64,000 nt of DNA from an uncultured Anaerolineales bacterium (GTDB lineage: Bacteria; Chloroflexota; Anaerolineae; Anaerolineales; UBA6663). Location: the NCBI GenBank assembly GCA_937952305.1, contig CALFZO010000041.1, positions 11,248 through 75,247 of the forward strand. The letters run 5' to 3'. Below the pieces are notes generated by a model that was not told the origin of the DNA, ran no database searches, and saw nothing but the letters and a program-made list of their open reading frames with translations. Shown here one piece after another: positions 1-10,400 of this stretch. A program made the translations under genes and the position numbers. Position 1 is the stretch's first letter, and the number at the start of each line of letters is the position of its first letter.

Positions 1-2
1 CG

Positions 3-2129
3 GCCTGCCTCTGCCTGACGCTGCGCCTCAGCCAGCCGGTGTGGGAATGGGCCAGTCCGCTGCGCCTGCTGCAATTTCCCTGGCGCCTGCTCGGCCCCGT
101 GACGGTTTTTTCGGCGCTGCTGGCCGGCGCCGGTGTGGCCTCTGTGCGCGCGGAGGGGCGGCGGCTCCTGCTGACCGGCATCCTCGTGGCCGTGGCCGGC
201 GGCCTGGCGCTGCCGTGGACGTTCGTCACGCGCTATCCGGCCGCGGAGTTGCCGCCCGAGCCCACGCTGGCCACGCTGCGCGATTACGAGATCGAGTCGG
301 GCGGCTTCGGGCTGACCTCCACCGGCGAGTTCCTGCCGGTCGGCGTTGAGGCATTGCCCTCGCCAGCTGATCTGGCCTGGCCGCCCGCCGCCGGCCTCAG
401 TGTCGAGCGCCTCGCGCTGGCGGCGCTGCCCACCTCCGTGGCCGTGCTGGATTCTACGAGTGAACGTCTGGAAGCCGGGGCGCACTTTGAGTCCGCGCAG
501 AATTTCGAGGCCAGCTGGCGCTGGTTCTATTTCCCAGGCTGGCGGGCTGAGGTCGATGGCCGCGCCGTGGCCGCCCACGCCAGCGGCCCGCACGGTTTCG
601 TCACCGTGCCGGTGCCGGCCGGCGAGCACGCGGTGCGTGTCTTCTTCGACGGCGCCGGCACGCCGCTGCGCCAGTGGAGTTGGGCGCTCACGGCCGTGGG
701 CGCGCTGGGCCTGATCGGCCTCGTCATTTGGGCGCGCCGCGGGACGAAGCCGGCTGTTGCGCCCGCTGCCTCTGACGCGCGCTTCGCCGTTCTAAGCGTG
801 GGCCTGGCGTTGGGTCTGCTCCTGGGCCTGGCGCGCTGGTGGGCCGATGGCTGCGCCAACGTCTGGTGTCGTTCGCGCTTCGACGGTCAGGCGGTGGCCG
901 GGGCCGGCGTGGCGCTGGACGTGAACTTCGGCGACCGTCTGCGCCTGATCGGCTTTGATCCACCGGCGGCCACGTCCGCCGACGCGCCCCTGCGCTTCAC
1001 GCTTTACTGGCGCCTGCCCGCGCCGGTGGCCGAGGCCTACAGCATCGCCGTCCAGTTGTGGGACGCCGACGGCCACCTGGTCGGTCAGCAGGACGCCTGG
1101 CACCCCGGCGGCCAGCCGACGCAGCGCTGGCTGGCGGGCGGTTACGCCGCCGACGCGCACGCCCTCACGCCGTATCCGGGGACGCCGGCCGGCGAGTATC
1201 GCCTGATGCTGGGCGTGTATCCGGCCGATGGCCAGAACGTGGAAGTGCTGGACGTCAACGGCCTGCCGCTCGGGCGCGTCTACGAAGTGGCGCGCGTGAA
1301 CGTGTTGGCGCCAACGCAGGTTCCGTCAGAAACTGAACTGGCGCCAGCGTCACGCCTGGAAGTCGCGCTCGGCTCGGTGACGCTGGTGGGCGTGGATGGC
1401 CTGGGCGGCGAAACGACCAGCGGCGCGGCGCTGCCGCTGGTTTTGTACTGGCGCGCGCGCGCTGTGGCGCCGGACGCCGGCCAGCAATTACAACTGGCCC
1501 TGGCCGGCGTGGTGGTGGATACGTTCTCGCTGCCGGCCGGCGCGGTTGTCCGCTTCCCGCGCACGGTGCTGGTCCCGCCCGAGGTGGCCGCTGGGCCGAG
1601 CTCACTCACGGCCACTGTGCTGGACTCCGCCGGCGCGCCCCTGGCCGGCCCGGCGGCGCTGGGCGCCGTGAACGTGGCCGTGCCGGCGCGCGTGTTCGCG
1701 GTGCCTGAACTGCCGATGACCTTGGGCTGGCGCTTCGGCGACGCCATCGAGTTACTGGGCCTCACGCCGCCGCCGGCGACGGCGCGGCCGGGTGAGGCGT
1801 TGGCGTTCACGCTCTACTGGCGCGCGCTTCAGCGCCTGGACACGCGCTACACGGTCTTCGTCCATCTGCTGGACGAGGCCGGCCGGATCGCGGCCCAGCT
1901 CGATGCCGCGCCGGGGCAGGGGGCGCGGCCGACCACGGGTTGGCTGCCGCCGGAGGTCATCGCCGATGCGTACACGCTCAGCCTGCCGGCCGAGCTGGCG
2001 CCGGGACGTTATCAACTGCAGGCCGGCTTCTATGATCCGGTCAGCGGCGCGCGCCTGCCCGTGGCCGCCGCGGACGGGGCCGCGCTGGGCGACGCGGCGG
2101 GGCTGCTGACGGTCACGCTGGCGCCGTAA
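3..2129 (+). CDS. Large membrane protein, C-terminal part (5' end outside window)
   Basis: The frame is open from base 3, so the gene begins upstream of the window and only its last 708 codons are seen. The visible part starts with hydrophobic segments (around residues 17-40 and 55-75), followed by a presumably extracytoplasmic stretch and two more membrane segments near residues 235-290. The tail holds three related beta-sandwich-like units, each with a YWR motif (FTLYWRLP, LVLYWRAR, FTLYWRAL); the first and third also carry a GxY core before the unit ends. The LLQFPWRLLGP segment resembles large Chloroflexota membrane proteins annotated as 6-pyruvoyl-tetrahydropterin-synthase-related or glycosyltransferase-like. 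I recognise the style but not the function. The three repeats could bind a surface polymer, which is inference. Confidence 0.65.
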   Translation, partial: ACLCLTLRLSQPVWEWASPLRLLQFPWRLLGPVTVFSALLAGAGVASVRAEGRRLLLTGILVAVAGGLALPWTFVTRYPAAELPPEPTLATLRDYEIESGGFGLTSTGEFLPVGVEALPSPADLAWPPAAGLSVERLALAALPTSVAVLDSTSERLEAGAHFESAQNFEASWRWFYFPGWRAEVDGRAVAAHASGPHGFVTVPVPAGEHAVRVFFDGAGTPLRQWSWALTAVGALGLIGLVIWARRGTKPAVAPAASDARFAVLSVGLALGLLLGLARWWADGCANVWCRSRFDGQAVAGAGVALDVNFGDRLRLIGFDPPAATSADAPLRFTLYWRLPAPVAEAYSIAVQLWDADGHLVGQQDAWHPGGQPTQRWLAGGYAADAHALTPYPGTPAGEYRLMLGVYPADGQNVEVLDVNGLPLGRVYEVARVNVLAPTQVPSETELAPASRLEVALGSVTLVGVDGLGGETTSGAALPLVLYWRARAVAPDAGQQLQLALAGVVVDTFSLPAGAVVRFPRTVLVPPEVAAGPSSLTATVLDSAGAPLAGPAALGAVNVAVPARVFAVPELPMTLGWRFGDAIELLGLTPPPATARPGEALAFTLYWRALQRLDTRYTVFVHLLDEAGRIAAQLDAAPGQGARPTTGWLPPEVIADAYTLSLPAELAPGRYQLQAGFYDPVSGARLPVAAADGAALGDAAGLLTVTLAP

Positions 2130-2178
2130 CGCGCGCGTCCCGCGTTGGCGCGCGGACAGGCGCATGGTAAACTGACAA

Positions 2179-3018
2179 GTGAGCATGGCGTCCGAGATTT
2201 CTTACACAACTCTGGCGGAACTTGAGCAGCGCGGCCAGTCTGCGGCCTTGTGTACGATCGTGCGCGCGCGCGGCAGCGTCCCGCGCCATGTCGGCAGCAA
2301 GCTGCTGGTGTATGCCGACGGCCGGCAGGCGGGCACCATCGGCGGCGGCGAGATGGAGAGCCGCGTGGTCGAGGCGGCGCGCGCGGCCCTGGCCGACGGC
2401 CAGCCGCGCCTGGTCCACTATCAACTCGCCGACCCGCAGGCCGGCGATCCCGGCGTGTGCGGCGGGGAAGTGGACGTCTTCGTCGAGCCGGTCCGGCCGG
2501 CCCCGACCTTGCTCGTGATCGGCGCCGGGCATGTGGGCCGCGCCCTGGTGCACCTGGGCCGCTGGCTGGGTTTCCGGGTCGCGCTCAGCGACGACCGCGC
2601 CGAGCTGTGCACGCCCGAGGCCGCGCCAGGCGCCGACCAATACCTGCCGGTGCCGATGGACGAGCTGGCGCGCGCTTTCCCGTTCCACGCCGAGACCTAC
2701 ATCGTCATGCCCACGCGCGGCGTCCCGCTGGATGTGGCCGGCCTGCCGCATCTGCTGGCCGTGCCGCACGCTTACCTGGGCGTGATCGGGTCGCGCCGGC
2801 GCTGGGCAACCGCGGTCCAGGAACTCACGGCCCGCGGCGTGCCGGCCGAACAACTGGCGCGGGTCCACGCGCCGATGGGCCTGGAGCTCAACGCCGAGAC
2901 ACCGGAGGAGATCGCGCTTAGTGTGCTGGCCGAGATTGTGGCCCTGCGCCGCGGCGGCTCCGGCCGGCCGATGAAATGGGCGGAGGCGCTGGCCGGCGCC
3001 GCGCCCAACCAGCCTTAG
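2179..3018 (+). CDS. xdhC: XdhC/CoxI family molybdenum hydroxylase maturation protein
   Basis: XdhC proteins bind molybdenum cofactor, promote its sulfuration and hand it to xanthine dehydrogenase-type enzymes. The N-terminal half carries the family core GSVPRHVGSK and the glycine-rich GTIGGGEME, then CGGEVDVFVEP. The C-terminal half is a Rossmann domain with VIGAGHVGRALV and the YLGVIGSRRR motif. The 279 aa length is normal for the family. The start is GTG at 2179, five bases after a TAAACT hexamer; ATG at 2185 is the alternative and there is no clear Shine-Dalgarno sequence. It lies directly upstream of the structural hydroxylase genes, which supports a role in maturing that enzyme. Confidence 0.9.
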   Translation: MSMASEISYTTLAELEQRGQSAALCTIVRARGSVPRHVGSKLLVYADGRQAGTIGGGEMESRVVEAARAALADGQPRLVHYQLADPQAGDPGVCGGEVDVFVEPVRPAPTLLVIGAGHVGRALVHLGRWLGFRVALSDDRAELCTPEAAPGADQYLPVPMDELARAFPFHAETYIVMPTRGVPLDVAGLPHLLAVPHAYLGVIGSRRRWATAVQELTARGVPAEQLARVHAPMGLELNAETPEEIALSVLAEIVALRRGGSGRPMKWAEALAGAAPNQP

Positions 3019-3029
3019 CCCCTTCCGCT

Positions 3030-4454
3030 ATGTGGCATTCATATTTCACTGTTGCGACTCTGGATGAAGCGCTGCGCCGGCTGGCCGAACACCAGCCGCG
3101 CGCCCGGATCGTGGCCGGCGCCACGGATTTGCTGCTGGAACTGGAGCGCGGCCAGCGCCCCGGCGTGGACACGCTGATCGACCTGACGCGCGTGCCCGGC
3201 CTGGATGGGCTGCGCCTGGACGAAGCCGGCGACATCCACCTCGGCCCGCTCGTGACGCACAATCAGGCCGCCAGCGCCAAACTGGCGGTCGAGCGGGCGC
3301 TGCCGCTGGCCCAGGCCTGTTGGGAAGTGGGCGCGCCGCAGATCCGCAACCGGGGCACCGTGGTCGGCAACCTCATCACGGCCTCGCCCGCCAACGACAC
3401 CATCACGCCGCTGATGGCCCTGGGCGCCCGCCTGACGCTGCGCTCGCTGCGCGGCGAACGGTCTGTGCCGCTGGCCGAGTTCTACACCGGCGTGCGCCGC
3501 ACCGTCCTGGCCCCGGATGAGATCGTCACCGACCTCGCCTTCCCGGCGCTCAAGCCGAACGAGTACGGGCTGTTCCTGAAGCTCGGCCTGCGCCGCGCCC
3601 AGGCGATTGCGGTCGTCAATGTGGCCGTCATCGTCGAACTGGAGGCCGTCGACGGCCTGCCGCGCGCGCAGCGCCGCATCCAGCGCGCGCGCCTCACGCT
3701 GGGCGCCGTCGCGCCCACCATCGTGCCCGCCGCCGAAGCCGAAGCATTCCTGGCCGGGCAGATGCTCCAGCCGGACGTCATCGCCCGGGCCGCCGAGCTG
3801 GCCCGCGGCGCGGCGCGGCCCATCGACGATATCCGCGCCCCGGCCGACTACCGGGCGCAGATGGTGACGGTGCTGGTGGGGCGGGCTCTGCGCGCGCTGG
3901 CGGCCGGCGCAGAGCGCGGCCAGCTGCCGGAGAAGCCGATCCTGCTGGCCGGGACCCGGCCAGCGGCGCGCCCGCTGGAAGCCGCCGCCGGCGAGATCGT
4001 GACCACGCTCAACGGGCGCGTTCAGCGGCTGCGCGGCGGGCCGGGCCAGACGCTGCTGCAAGCGCTGCGCGGCGCGGCCCTCACCGGCGTCAAGGAAGGC
4101 TGCGCCGAGGGCGAGTGCGGCGCGTGCACGGTCCTGCTGGACGGCGCGGCCGTGATGAGCTGCCTGGTCCCGGCCGAGCGCGCCCACGGCGCCGCGATCG
4201 TCACCATCGAAGGGCTGGCTCCGGCTGACGGCCTGCACCCGCTCCAGGCGGCCTTTGTGGAGGCCGGCGCCGTGCAGTGCGGCTACTGCACGCCGGGCCT
4301 GCTGCTGGCGGGCGCGCAGCTGTTGGCCGAGCAGCCGGCGCCCAGCCGGGCCGAGATCGAGCAGGCGTTGAGCGGCAACTTGTGCCGTTGCACCGGGTAT
4401 TACAAGATCATCGACGCCGTGGCGCGGGCCAGCCAGGCCCGCCGTCCGGCCTGA
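3030..4454 (+). CDS. Molybdenum hydroxylase FAD subunit fused to 2Fe-2S subunit (CoxM-CoxS fusion)
   Basis: One 474-aa chain combines two subunits that are usually separate. Residues 1-275 or so are the FAD domain, with ATDLLLELE and TVVGNLITASPAND matching the flavin-binding loops, followed by the CO-dehydrogenase flavoprotein C-terminal fold. From about residue 320 there is a ferredoxin-like 2Fe-2S domain (GCAEGECGACTVLLDG, then a distal Cys). It is followed by the all-helical second 2Fe-2S domain (QCGYCTPG and NLCRCTGY). These centres pass electrons from the Mo site to FAD. ATG 3030 starts the family-typical FAD domain 11 bases after xdhC; an in-frame upstream start at 2976 would only extend into xdhC. 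The electron acceptor cannot be told from sequence. Confidence 0.9.
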   Translation: MWHSYFTVATLDEALRRLAEHQPRARIVAGATDLLLELERGQRPGVDTLIDLTRVPGLDGLRLDEAGDIHLGPLVTHNQAASAKLAVERALPLAQACWEVGAPQIRNRGTVVGNLITASPANDTITPLMALGARLTLRSLRGERSVPLAEFYTGVRRTVLAPDEIVTDLAFPALKPNEYGLFLKLGLRRAQAIAVVNVAVIVELEAVDGLPRAQRRIQRARLTLGAVAPTIVPAAEAEAFLAGQMLQPDVIARAAELARGAARPIDDIRAPADYRAQMVTVLVGRALRALAAGAERGQLPEKPILLAGTRPAARPLEAAAGEIVTTLNGRVQRLRGGPGQTLLQALRGAALTGVKEGCAEGECGACTVLLDGAAVMSCLVPAERAHGAAIVTIEGLAPADGLHPLQAAFVEAGAVQCGYCTPGLLLAGAQLLAEQPAPSRAEIEQALSGNLCRCTGYYKIIDAVARASQARRPA

Positions 4455-4474
4455 GCGCCACAGGAGGTCAGACG

Positions 4475-4930
4475 ATGGGACGGTTGAATACTTTCCGGCC
4501 GCGCGAGTCGACGGCGAAGAACACCGAGCTGAACCCGATCTGGCGCGGCGTCGGGTGCGTGCTCTTCCTGGTCCTGACGGTCGGCTGCTACTTCGGCGCC
4601 GACTGGGGCATCACGGCCATCAACGCCGCCAACCGCGCCGATCCCTTCCTGCCGGGCGGCCTGCGAGCCGGTATCCCGCGCCAGTTTGTGACGATCTACA
4701 CGCACCAGTTCCCGCGCGCCGTCACCGAGATCGGGCCGCTCAAGTTGGAGAAGCCGATCAAGACCTGGCCGATCGGCTTCGACGTGGTGACGCTGGCCTT
4801 CACGCTCTTCCTGGCGATCGTGGTCTTCTCCCTGATCACGCTGGTGTGGGCCATCCTCAACCCGGCCAAGCTCGGCCCCAAGGATGCGCCCCCGGTGCGG
4901 CGCAGGGTCGACTCGAACAAAGTCCGCTGA
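4475..4930 (+). CDS. Small two-helix membrane protein inside the molybdenum hydroxylase operon
   Basis: A 151-aa protein with a strong ribosome binding site (AGGAGG about 8 bases before ATG 4475). It has two clear membrane spans near residues 27-47 and 100-125, separated by a roughly 50-residue loop rich in Pro, Arg and aromatic residues, and a basic C-terminus (PPVRRRVDSNKVR). I do not recognise the family. It lies 20 bases after the fused FAD/2Fe-2S gene and about 110 bases before the large subunit gene, in the same orientation, so it is probably co-transcribed with them. It might dock the otherwise soluble hydroxylase to the membrane, which is inference only. Confidence 0.75.
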   Translation: MGRLNTFRPRESTAKNTELNPIWRGVGCVLFLVLTVGCYFGADWGITAINAANRADPFLPGGLRAGIPRQFVTIYTHQFPRAVTEIGPLKLEKPIKTWPIGFDVVTLAFTLFLAIVVFSLITLVWAILNPAKLGPKDAPPVRRRVDSNKVR

Positions 4931-5039
4931 GCAATGTAAAGGCAATCTCGCGGGGTCAGGCGCCCCATCCCGCAGAACTCGCTTGATTGCACTTGGGGTC
5001 CGGCCGGCTTCGGCCGGCGGCCCGGTGTGAGAGGCAGGC

Positions 5040-7253
5040 ATGAGCGCAGTTATCGGCCAATCGGTTCCGCGCGTCGACGCGGTCGGCAAAGTCACCGGCC
5101 AGACCCAGTATCCCGGCGACATCGACCGGCCGGGCCAGCTCTGGATGAAGATCCTGTTCGCGGGCCGCCCGCATGCCCGGATCCGCCGCCTGGATACGAC
5201 CCGGGCGGAGGCCGCGCCCGGCGTGGTGGCCGTCTTCACGGCCCGGGACGTCCCCAACAATGAGTACGGCCTGATCGTCGCGGACCAGCCGGTGCTGTGC
5301 GGGCCCGGTTCGGACAAGCCCGGCGCCGACGTGGTGCGCTTCGTCGGCGACCAGGTGGCGCTGGTAGTGGCCGAGACGGAGGCGCAGGCGGCCGCAGCGC
5401 TGAAGCTGATCGACGTGGACTGGGAGGATCGGCCCGTCATCGCCGACCCGCGCGCGGCCAGGCAGCCGGGCGTGCCGCCGGTCCTGCCGGACCTGGAAGG
5501 CAATGTCTTCAAGCACAACCGTATCCGCAAGGGCGACGCCGACGCGGCCTGGGCGCAGTGCGACGTGATTGTGGAGGGCGAGTATCACACGCCCATGCAG
5601 GAGCACGCCTACCTGCAGCCGGAGGCCGGCCTGGGCTATATCGACGAAGCCGGCCGGGTGACGGTGGTGGTGGCCGGGCAGTGGGCGCACGAGGACCAAT
5701 TGCAGATCGCGCACGCGCTGCGCCTGCCGCCCGAGCAGGTGCGCGTGCAGTATGCGGCCATCGGCGGCGCGTTCGGCGGGCGCGAGGACATGTCGGTGCA
5801 GATCGTGTTGGCGCTGGCGGCCTGGCGCCTGCACCAGCGCGGGATCAACCGCCCGGTCAAGACCATCTGGAGCCGGGAAGAGTCGATCATCGGCCATCAC
5901 AAGCGCCATCAGTATTTCATCAAGGCCAAGTGGGGCGCGCGCCGCGACGGCACGCTGGTGGCGGCCGAATGCGAGCTGATCGCCGACGCCGGGCCGTACG
6001 CCTACACGTCGACCAAGGTCCTGGGCAACGCCACCCTGATGTGCACGGGGCCGTACGAGGTCCCGCACGTCAAGGTGGATGCCTACGCCGTCGCCACGCA
6101 CAATGTCCCCGGCGGCGCCTTTCGTGGGTTCGGCGGGCCGCAGGCCGCCTTCGCGGCCGAGATGCAGATGAACAAACTGGCCGAGCGTCTCGGGCTGGAC
6201 CCGATCACGCTGCGGCTGAAGAACGTGCTCACCGACGAGTCGCTCTGGTCGGTGGGCACGCGCGGCCCGGCCGGCGTCACCATCGGCCGGGTGGTGGAGC
6301 GCTGCGCCGAGGAGGCCGGCTGGACCCGCGCCGGCGCGGCCTGGCAGCCGGCGCCGCGCCCGCCGGCCAAAGCCGCCCATCTCAAGCGCGGGCGCGGCTT
6401 CGCCTGCGCGTTCAAGAATATCGGCTTCTCCTTCGGCGCGCCCGAGAACTGCTGGGCCAAGGTCGAGATCCTGGGCAACGGCGCCATCGAGCGCGTCATC
6501 GTCCATCACGCCGGCGCGGACTGCGGCCAGGGCGCGCACACCGTCTTCGCCCAGATGGCCGCCCACGTCGCCGGCGTGCCGGTAGACAGGGTCGCCCTGG
6601 TCGTCTCGGACACGTCCAGCAGCGAGAATTCCGGCAGCACGTCCGCGTCACGCCTGACCTACATGGCCGGCAACGCCATCAAGGGCGCGGCCGAGGCCGC
6701 CCTGAAGAAGTGGCAGGACGAGGACCGGCCGGCCGTGGCCGAGTTCGTTTACCGCCCGCCGGCCACCACGCCCTTCGACCCCGAGACCGGGCACTGCGAG
6801 CCGAATTTCGCTTACGGTTACGTGGCCCAGGCGGTCGAAGTCGAGGTGGATACGGAGACCGGCCAGGTGCGCCTGGTGGACGTGGTCTGCGCCGACGACG
6901 TCGGCAAGGCCCTCAACCCGCAGCAGATACAGGGCCAGATCGAGGGCGGGGTGGTGCAGGCCATGGGCTACGCGCTGCTGGAGGATTTCGTCACGCGCGA
7001 GGGCCGCGTGCTTACGCCGCATCTGTCCACGTATTTGATCCCGACCATCGTGGATGTGCCGGAGCGCGTCAAGTCCGTGATCCTGGAGTACGCCGAGCCG
7101 AACGGGCCGTGGGGCGTGCGCGGCATGGCCGAGATGCCCTATCTGCCGCTGACCCCGGCCATCGCCGCCGCCATTCATGACGCCACCGGCGTCTGGATCG
7201 ACGCCTTCCCCTACACACCCAGCCGCGTGCTGCGCGCGCTGCCGGCGCGCTGA
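5040..7253 (+). CDS. Molybdopterin-binding large subunit of a xanthine dehydrogenase-family hydroxylase (CoxL/XdhA-like)
   Basis: A 737-aa catalytic subunit of a molybdenum hydroxylase. The N-terminal aldehyde oxidase/xanthine dehydrogenase a/b hammerhead covers about residues 15-125 (GRPHARIRRLDT, VVRFVGDQVALVVAE). Cofactor-binding motifs follow: GGAFGGRED near 240, GAFRGFGGPQ near 360 and GADCGQGAHTVF near 494. The conserved catalytic Glu lies in GVRGMAEMP near 701. The active-site loop is the GAFRGFG type of xanthine dehydrogenase relatives, not the Cys-containing loop of form I CO dehydrogenase. Start ATG 5040 follows GAGGCAGG. The substrate is unknown; purine or another N-heterocycle or aldehyde is possible. 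An intrinsic terminator follows directly. Confidence 0.92.
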   Translation: MSAVIGQSVPRVDAVGKVTGQTQYPGDIDRPGQLWMKILFAGRPHARIRRLDTTRAEAAPGVVAVFTARDVPNNEYGLIVADQPVLCGPGSDKPGADVVRFVGDQVALVVAETEAQAAAALKLIDVDWEDRPVIADPRAARQPGVPPVLPDLEGNVFKHNRIRKGDADAAWAQCDVIVEGEYHTPMQEHAYLQPEAGLGYIDEAGRVTVVVAGQWAHEDQLQIAHALRLPPEQVRVQYAAIGGAFGGREDMSVQIVLALAAWRLHQRGINRPVKTIWSREESIIGHHKRHQYFIKAKWGARRDGTLVAAECELIADAGPYAYTSTKVLGNATLMCTGPYEVPHVKVDAYAVATHNVPGGAFRGFGGPQAAFAAEMQMNKLAERLGLDPITLRLKNVLTDESLWSVGTRGPAGVTIGRVVERCAEEAGWTRAGAAWQPAPRPPAKAAHLKRGRGFACAFKNIGFSFGAPENCWAKVEILGNGAIERVIVHHAGADCGQGAHTVFAQMAAHVAGVPVDRVALVVSDTSSSENSGSTSASRLTYMAGNAIKGAAEAALKKWQDEDRPAVAEFVYRPPATTPFDPETGHCEPNFAYGYVAQAVEVEVDTETGQVRLVDVVCADDVGKALNPQQIQGQIEGGVVQAMGYALLEDFVTREGRVLTPHLSTYLIPTIVDVPERVKSVILEYAEPNGPWGVRGMAEMPYLPLTPAIAAAIHDATGVWIDAFPYTPSRVLRALPAR

Positions 7254-7276
7254 CGCTGGGCTTCGCGCTCGCGACG

Positions 7277-7308
7277 AAAGGCCGTGCCCTCGGGCGCGGC
7301 CTTTTTCG
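7277..7308 (+). terminator. Intrinsic terminator after the hydroxylase large subunit
   Basis: AAAGGCCGTGCCC and GGGCGCGGCCTTT form a 13-bp stem (one wobble or mismatch) with a two-base loop, followed by TTTTT-rich sequence. It lies 24 bases after the stop codon and separates the xdhC-coxL unit from the propeller gene. Confidence 0.85.
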
Positions 7309-7440
7309 TTGACCCGTCCAGCAAGCGTGGGAAATAGGTCCTGGCGTCGGCATAGTGGCCGAGCCCGGGGAGGAATGTCACTTGGCGTCAGGTTGATCCG
7401 GCGCCAGGATAAGGTGGCTTGTCCGCCTCAGGGGATGAAT

Positions 7441-10400
7441 ATGAGCGTGCCTCGCCTCTCACTGTCCCGCTTGCTCGCCGCTTTATTGCTGATCCAACCT
7501 ATGCCGACGCCTGGGGGCGGGATGCTTTCCAAGCCGACCACGCCTCCCCAACTGGCCGCCCAGTCTCAACCTTTCGGCCGTTGGGAGTGCTGGGGCTCAG
7601 CCCTGCCCGAACCGTGCCGCCAAGACTTGTTTGCCGTCGACATGGTCTCGGAGACCGAGGCCTGGCTGGGCGGCTTGTCCGGCACTGTCGTGCATTGGGA
7701 TGGCCTGAACTGGACCACCGTGCCAGTGCCGATCACCAGTCATATTTCCGCCATCGACATGGTCTCAGCGACTGATGGCTGGCTGGCTGGCTGGGGCGGA
7801 GAACTTCTGCACTATGACGGGCACGGCTGGACCCTGCACACGCAACTCGCCACCGACTTTGTGCATTCGATCTCGATGGTGTCTGCAGCCGATGGCTGGG
7901 CCGTAGGCGGTGACGGCCAAATCCTGCGCTGGGACGGGACGGCCTGGGCCTCGGTCGCCAGCCCAACCACACAGTCGCTCAACGGGGTCGATATGCGCAC
8001 GGCCGACGATGGCTGGGCAGTGGGTGGCCACGGTGTCAGCTTGCATTGGGATGGAAGCGCCTGGACCTTACTTCCAAGCCCGACAATCCAACCGCTGCAG
8101 GCAGTGGCGAGTGTCTCGCCTACCGAGGCCTGGAGCGTCGGCGGGCAAGGTGTGATTCTGCATTGGGATGGCGGGGTGTGGACCCAGACGACCAGCCCGG
8201 TCAGCGCGTCTTTGTATTCCGTGGCCATGGCGACACCCACCAATGGTTGGGTCTTTGGTCAGGACTTGTCCAATGGAGCCATCGGAACTATCGCGTTGCA
8301 TTGGGACGGCGCCGTCTGGACACGGTCTTACGTTTCGACGGGGTCGGCGCCCTATGTGTCTCTGGCTTCTCCAAACGCGGGCCTCGCGGTCGGCCTACAG
8401 GGATTGGTCCTGCGCTGGGATGGAGCGCTCTGGAGCACTGTCGGCGGACCTTTCCAGGCGAACATTTTGTCCGATGTCGACTTGATCGCGCCGGATGAGG
8501 GCTGGGCCGTCGGTGACAGGGGCACGTTCGTGCGCTGGAACGGTGAGTACTGGGCCACAGTCAGCGGCCCCACCAGCCAGACGTTGTACTCGGTGGATTT
8601 GCTGTCGCCGTCTGAGGGCTGGGCGGTCGGGGAGCAAGGAGCCATCGCGCGCTGGGATGGCGCCGCCTGGACCAACGCGGTCAGCCCGGCCGCGCAGGAC
8701 CTCTGGTCGGTCGATGCCGTCTCCTCGACTGAGGCTTGGGCGGTCGGCGGCAGTTGGAACAGCAGCTTGATTCTGCACTGGGACGGTCAGGCCTGGATGA
8801 CGGCCACCAATCCGGTGACGATTTCGTTGTGCGCCGTAGATATGCTGTCCGCGACGGAGGGCTGGGCGGTGGGCGGCGACACGCTGGGCGCGGCCTTCAG
8901 CCCCATCCTGCACTGGGATGGCGCGCACTGGTTGAGCGTGACCAGCCCAACCACGGCCACGCTGCGCGCGGTGGTTGCGGTTTCGCCCACGGACGCGTGG
9001 GCGGCCGGAATGGGCGGCACCCTCCTGCGCCGGGAAGGGGGCCAATGGTCCGTCGTCGTCGATGCGCCGACGGCGCCGGGTGACAGCTACCTCGCGCTCG
9101 CCGTTGTCGGCGCTGAGTTATGGGCGGCCGGTGTTTCCGCAGCCTCGGAAATTGTCCTCCTCCACTATGACGGCGTGGCCTGGTCCCGTTCGCTGTTGGG
9201 GGATGCCGCTCCTTTAGGGTATTCCTTGGCGATGCCCTCGCCGACCGACGGCTGGCTGGTGGGGGATTGGGGAGCCTACTGGCATTGGGATGGAGTTGAG
9301 TGGCGTAACCGGACCGGGTGGCCGGCTGATTACAGCGAGATCAAGGGACTTGACCTGTCCTCTGCCACGGATGGCTGGGCCGTCGGCCGCCGCTTCGCTA
9401 CAAATCCGCTCACCGCGATCTTCCATTGGGATGGCGAGAACTGGGTGCGGATGACCCATGCCTCGTTTGAGGCCAACGTTGACCTTCAGGCAGTCGATGC
9501 GCTTACAGCCACGGAGGCTTGGGCGGCGGGAAAGCGGTTCGCCGATTACCCATACTACACTGTTCAAGGTGGGATCATCTTGCATTGGGATGGTTTTCAC
9601 TGGACGACGGTTGATAAGACTGCGCCGCAAGCCCTGAACGCGATCCACATGCTCTCGGCGTCCGAGGGCTGGGCCGTCGGCGACAGGGGGAGCATCCGGC
9701 GCTGGAATGGCAGCACGTGGAGCACGGTTGCCAGCCCAACGACCGCCAATCTCCAGGACGTAGATTTCGTGTCCGCCGATGCAGGCTGGGCGGTGGGCGA
9801 CGACGGAATGCTGGTGCATTGGGACGGCACTGGCTGGGCCCTGGCCTCCAGCCCGACGACACAGGACCTGCACGGGGTGGACCTGGTCTCGGAAGACAAC
9901 GGCTGGGCGGTTGGAAATAACAGCATCTGGACAGTGGGAAGCCAGGCTGTGTTGTTGCACTGGAATGGGCTCGTCTGGACAGCCTCAACCAGCCCCGCTG
10001 TTAACCTCGAAGCCATCGCATTGGCCTCGGAAGGAGCGGGTTGGGTAGTCGGGTCGGACGCTCAGGGCGGGGCTGTGCTTCTGGCTTGGGATGGCGCCGC
10101 CTGGACAACGTTTCCGGACAGCGGGATGCCGGCGTTGGTGGACATCAGCCTGCTTTCCCCGCAGGAGGCCTGGGGCGCCGGCCAAGTTGGGGCGCTGGTC
10201 CACTACACGACGACCTGCGCACCCGGCTGCTGGATCACAGGCCGGGTCCGCAATGGGCAGGGCGTACCCATGGCCGGCGTGGCCATCGCCACGGACACCG
10301 GCCTGAGCACGCTCACCGACGCGAGCGGCAGCTACACCTTCACCGTAGCGCTCACCGGCACGCACCTCCTTAGCGCTGCTCAGGCCGGCTACACGTTCTC

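Noticed and set aside
2976..3029. Upstream start of the FAD/2Fe-2S gene
   Set aside because: The extra 18 residues overlap xdhC in another frame, are Ala/Gly-rich and match nothing; ATG 3030 begins the conserved domain.
5040..7253. Form I carbon monoxide dehydrogenase large subunit
   Set aside because: The active-site loop is GAFRGFGG, as in xanthine dehydrogenase relatives, and lacks the cysteine-containing loop of form I CO dehydrogenase.
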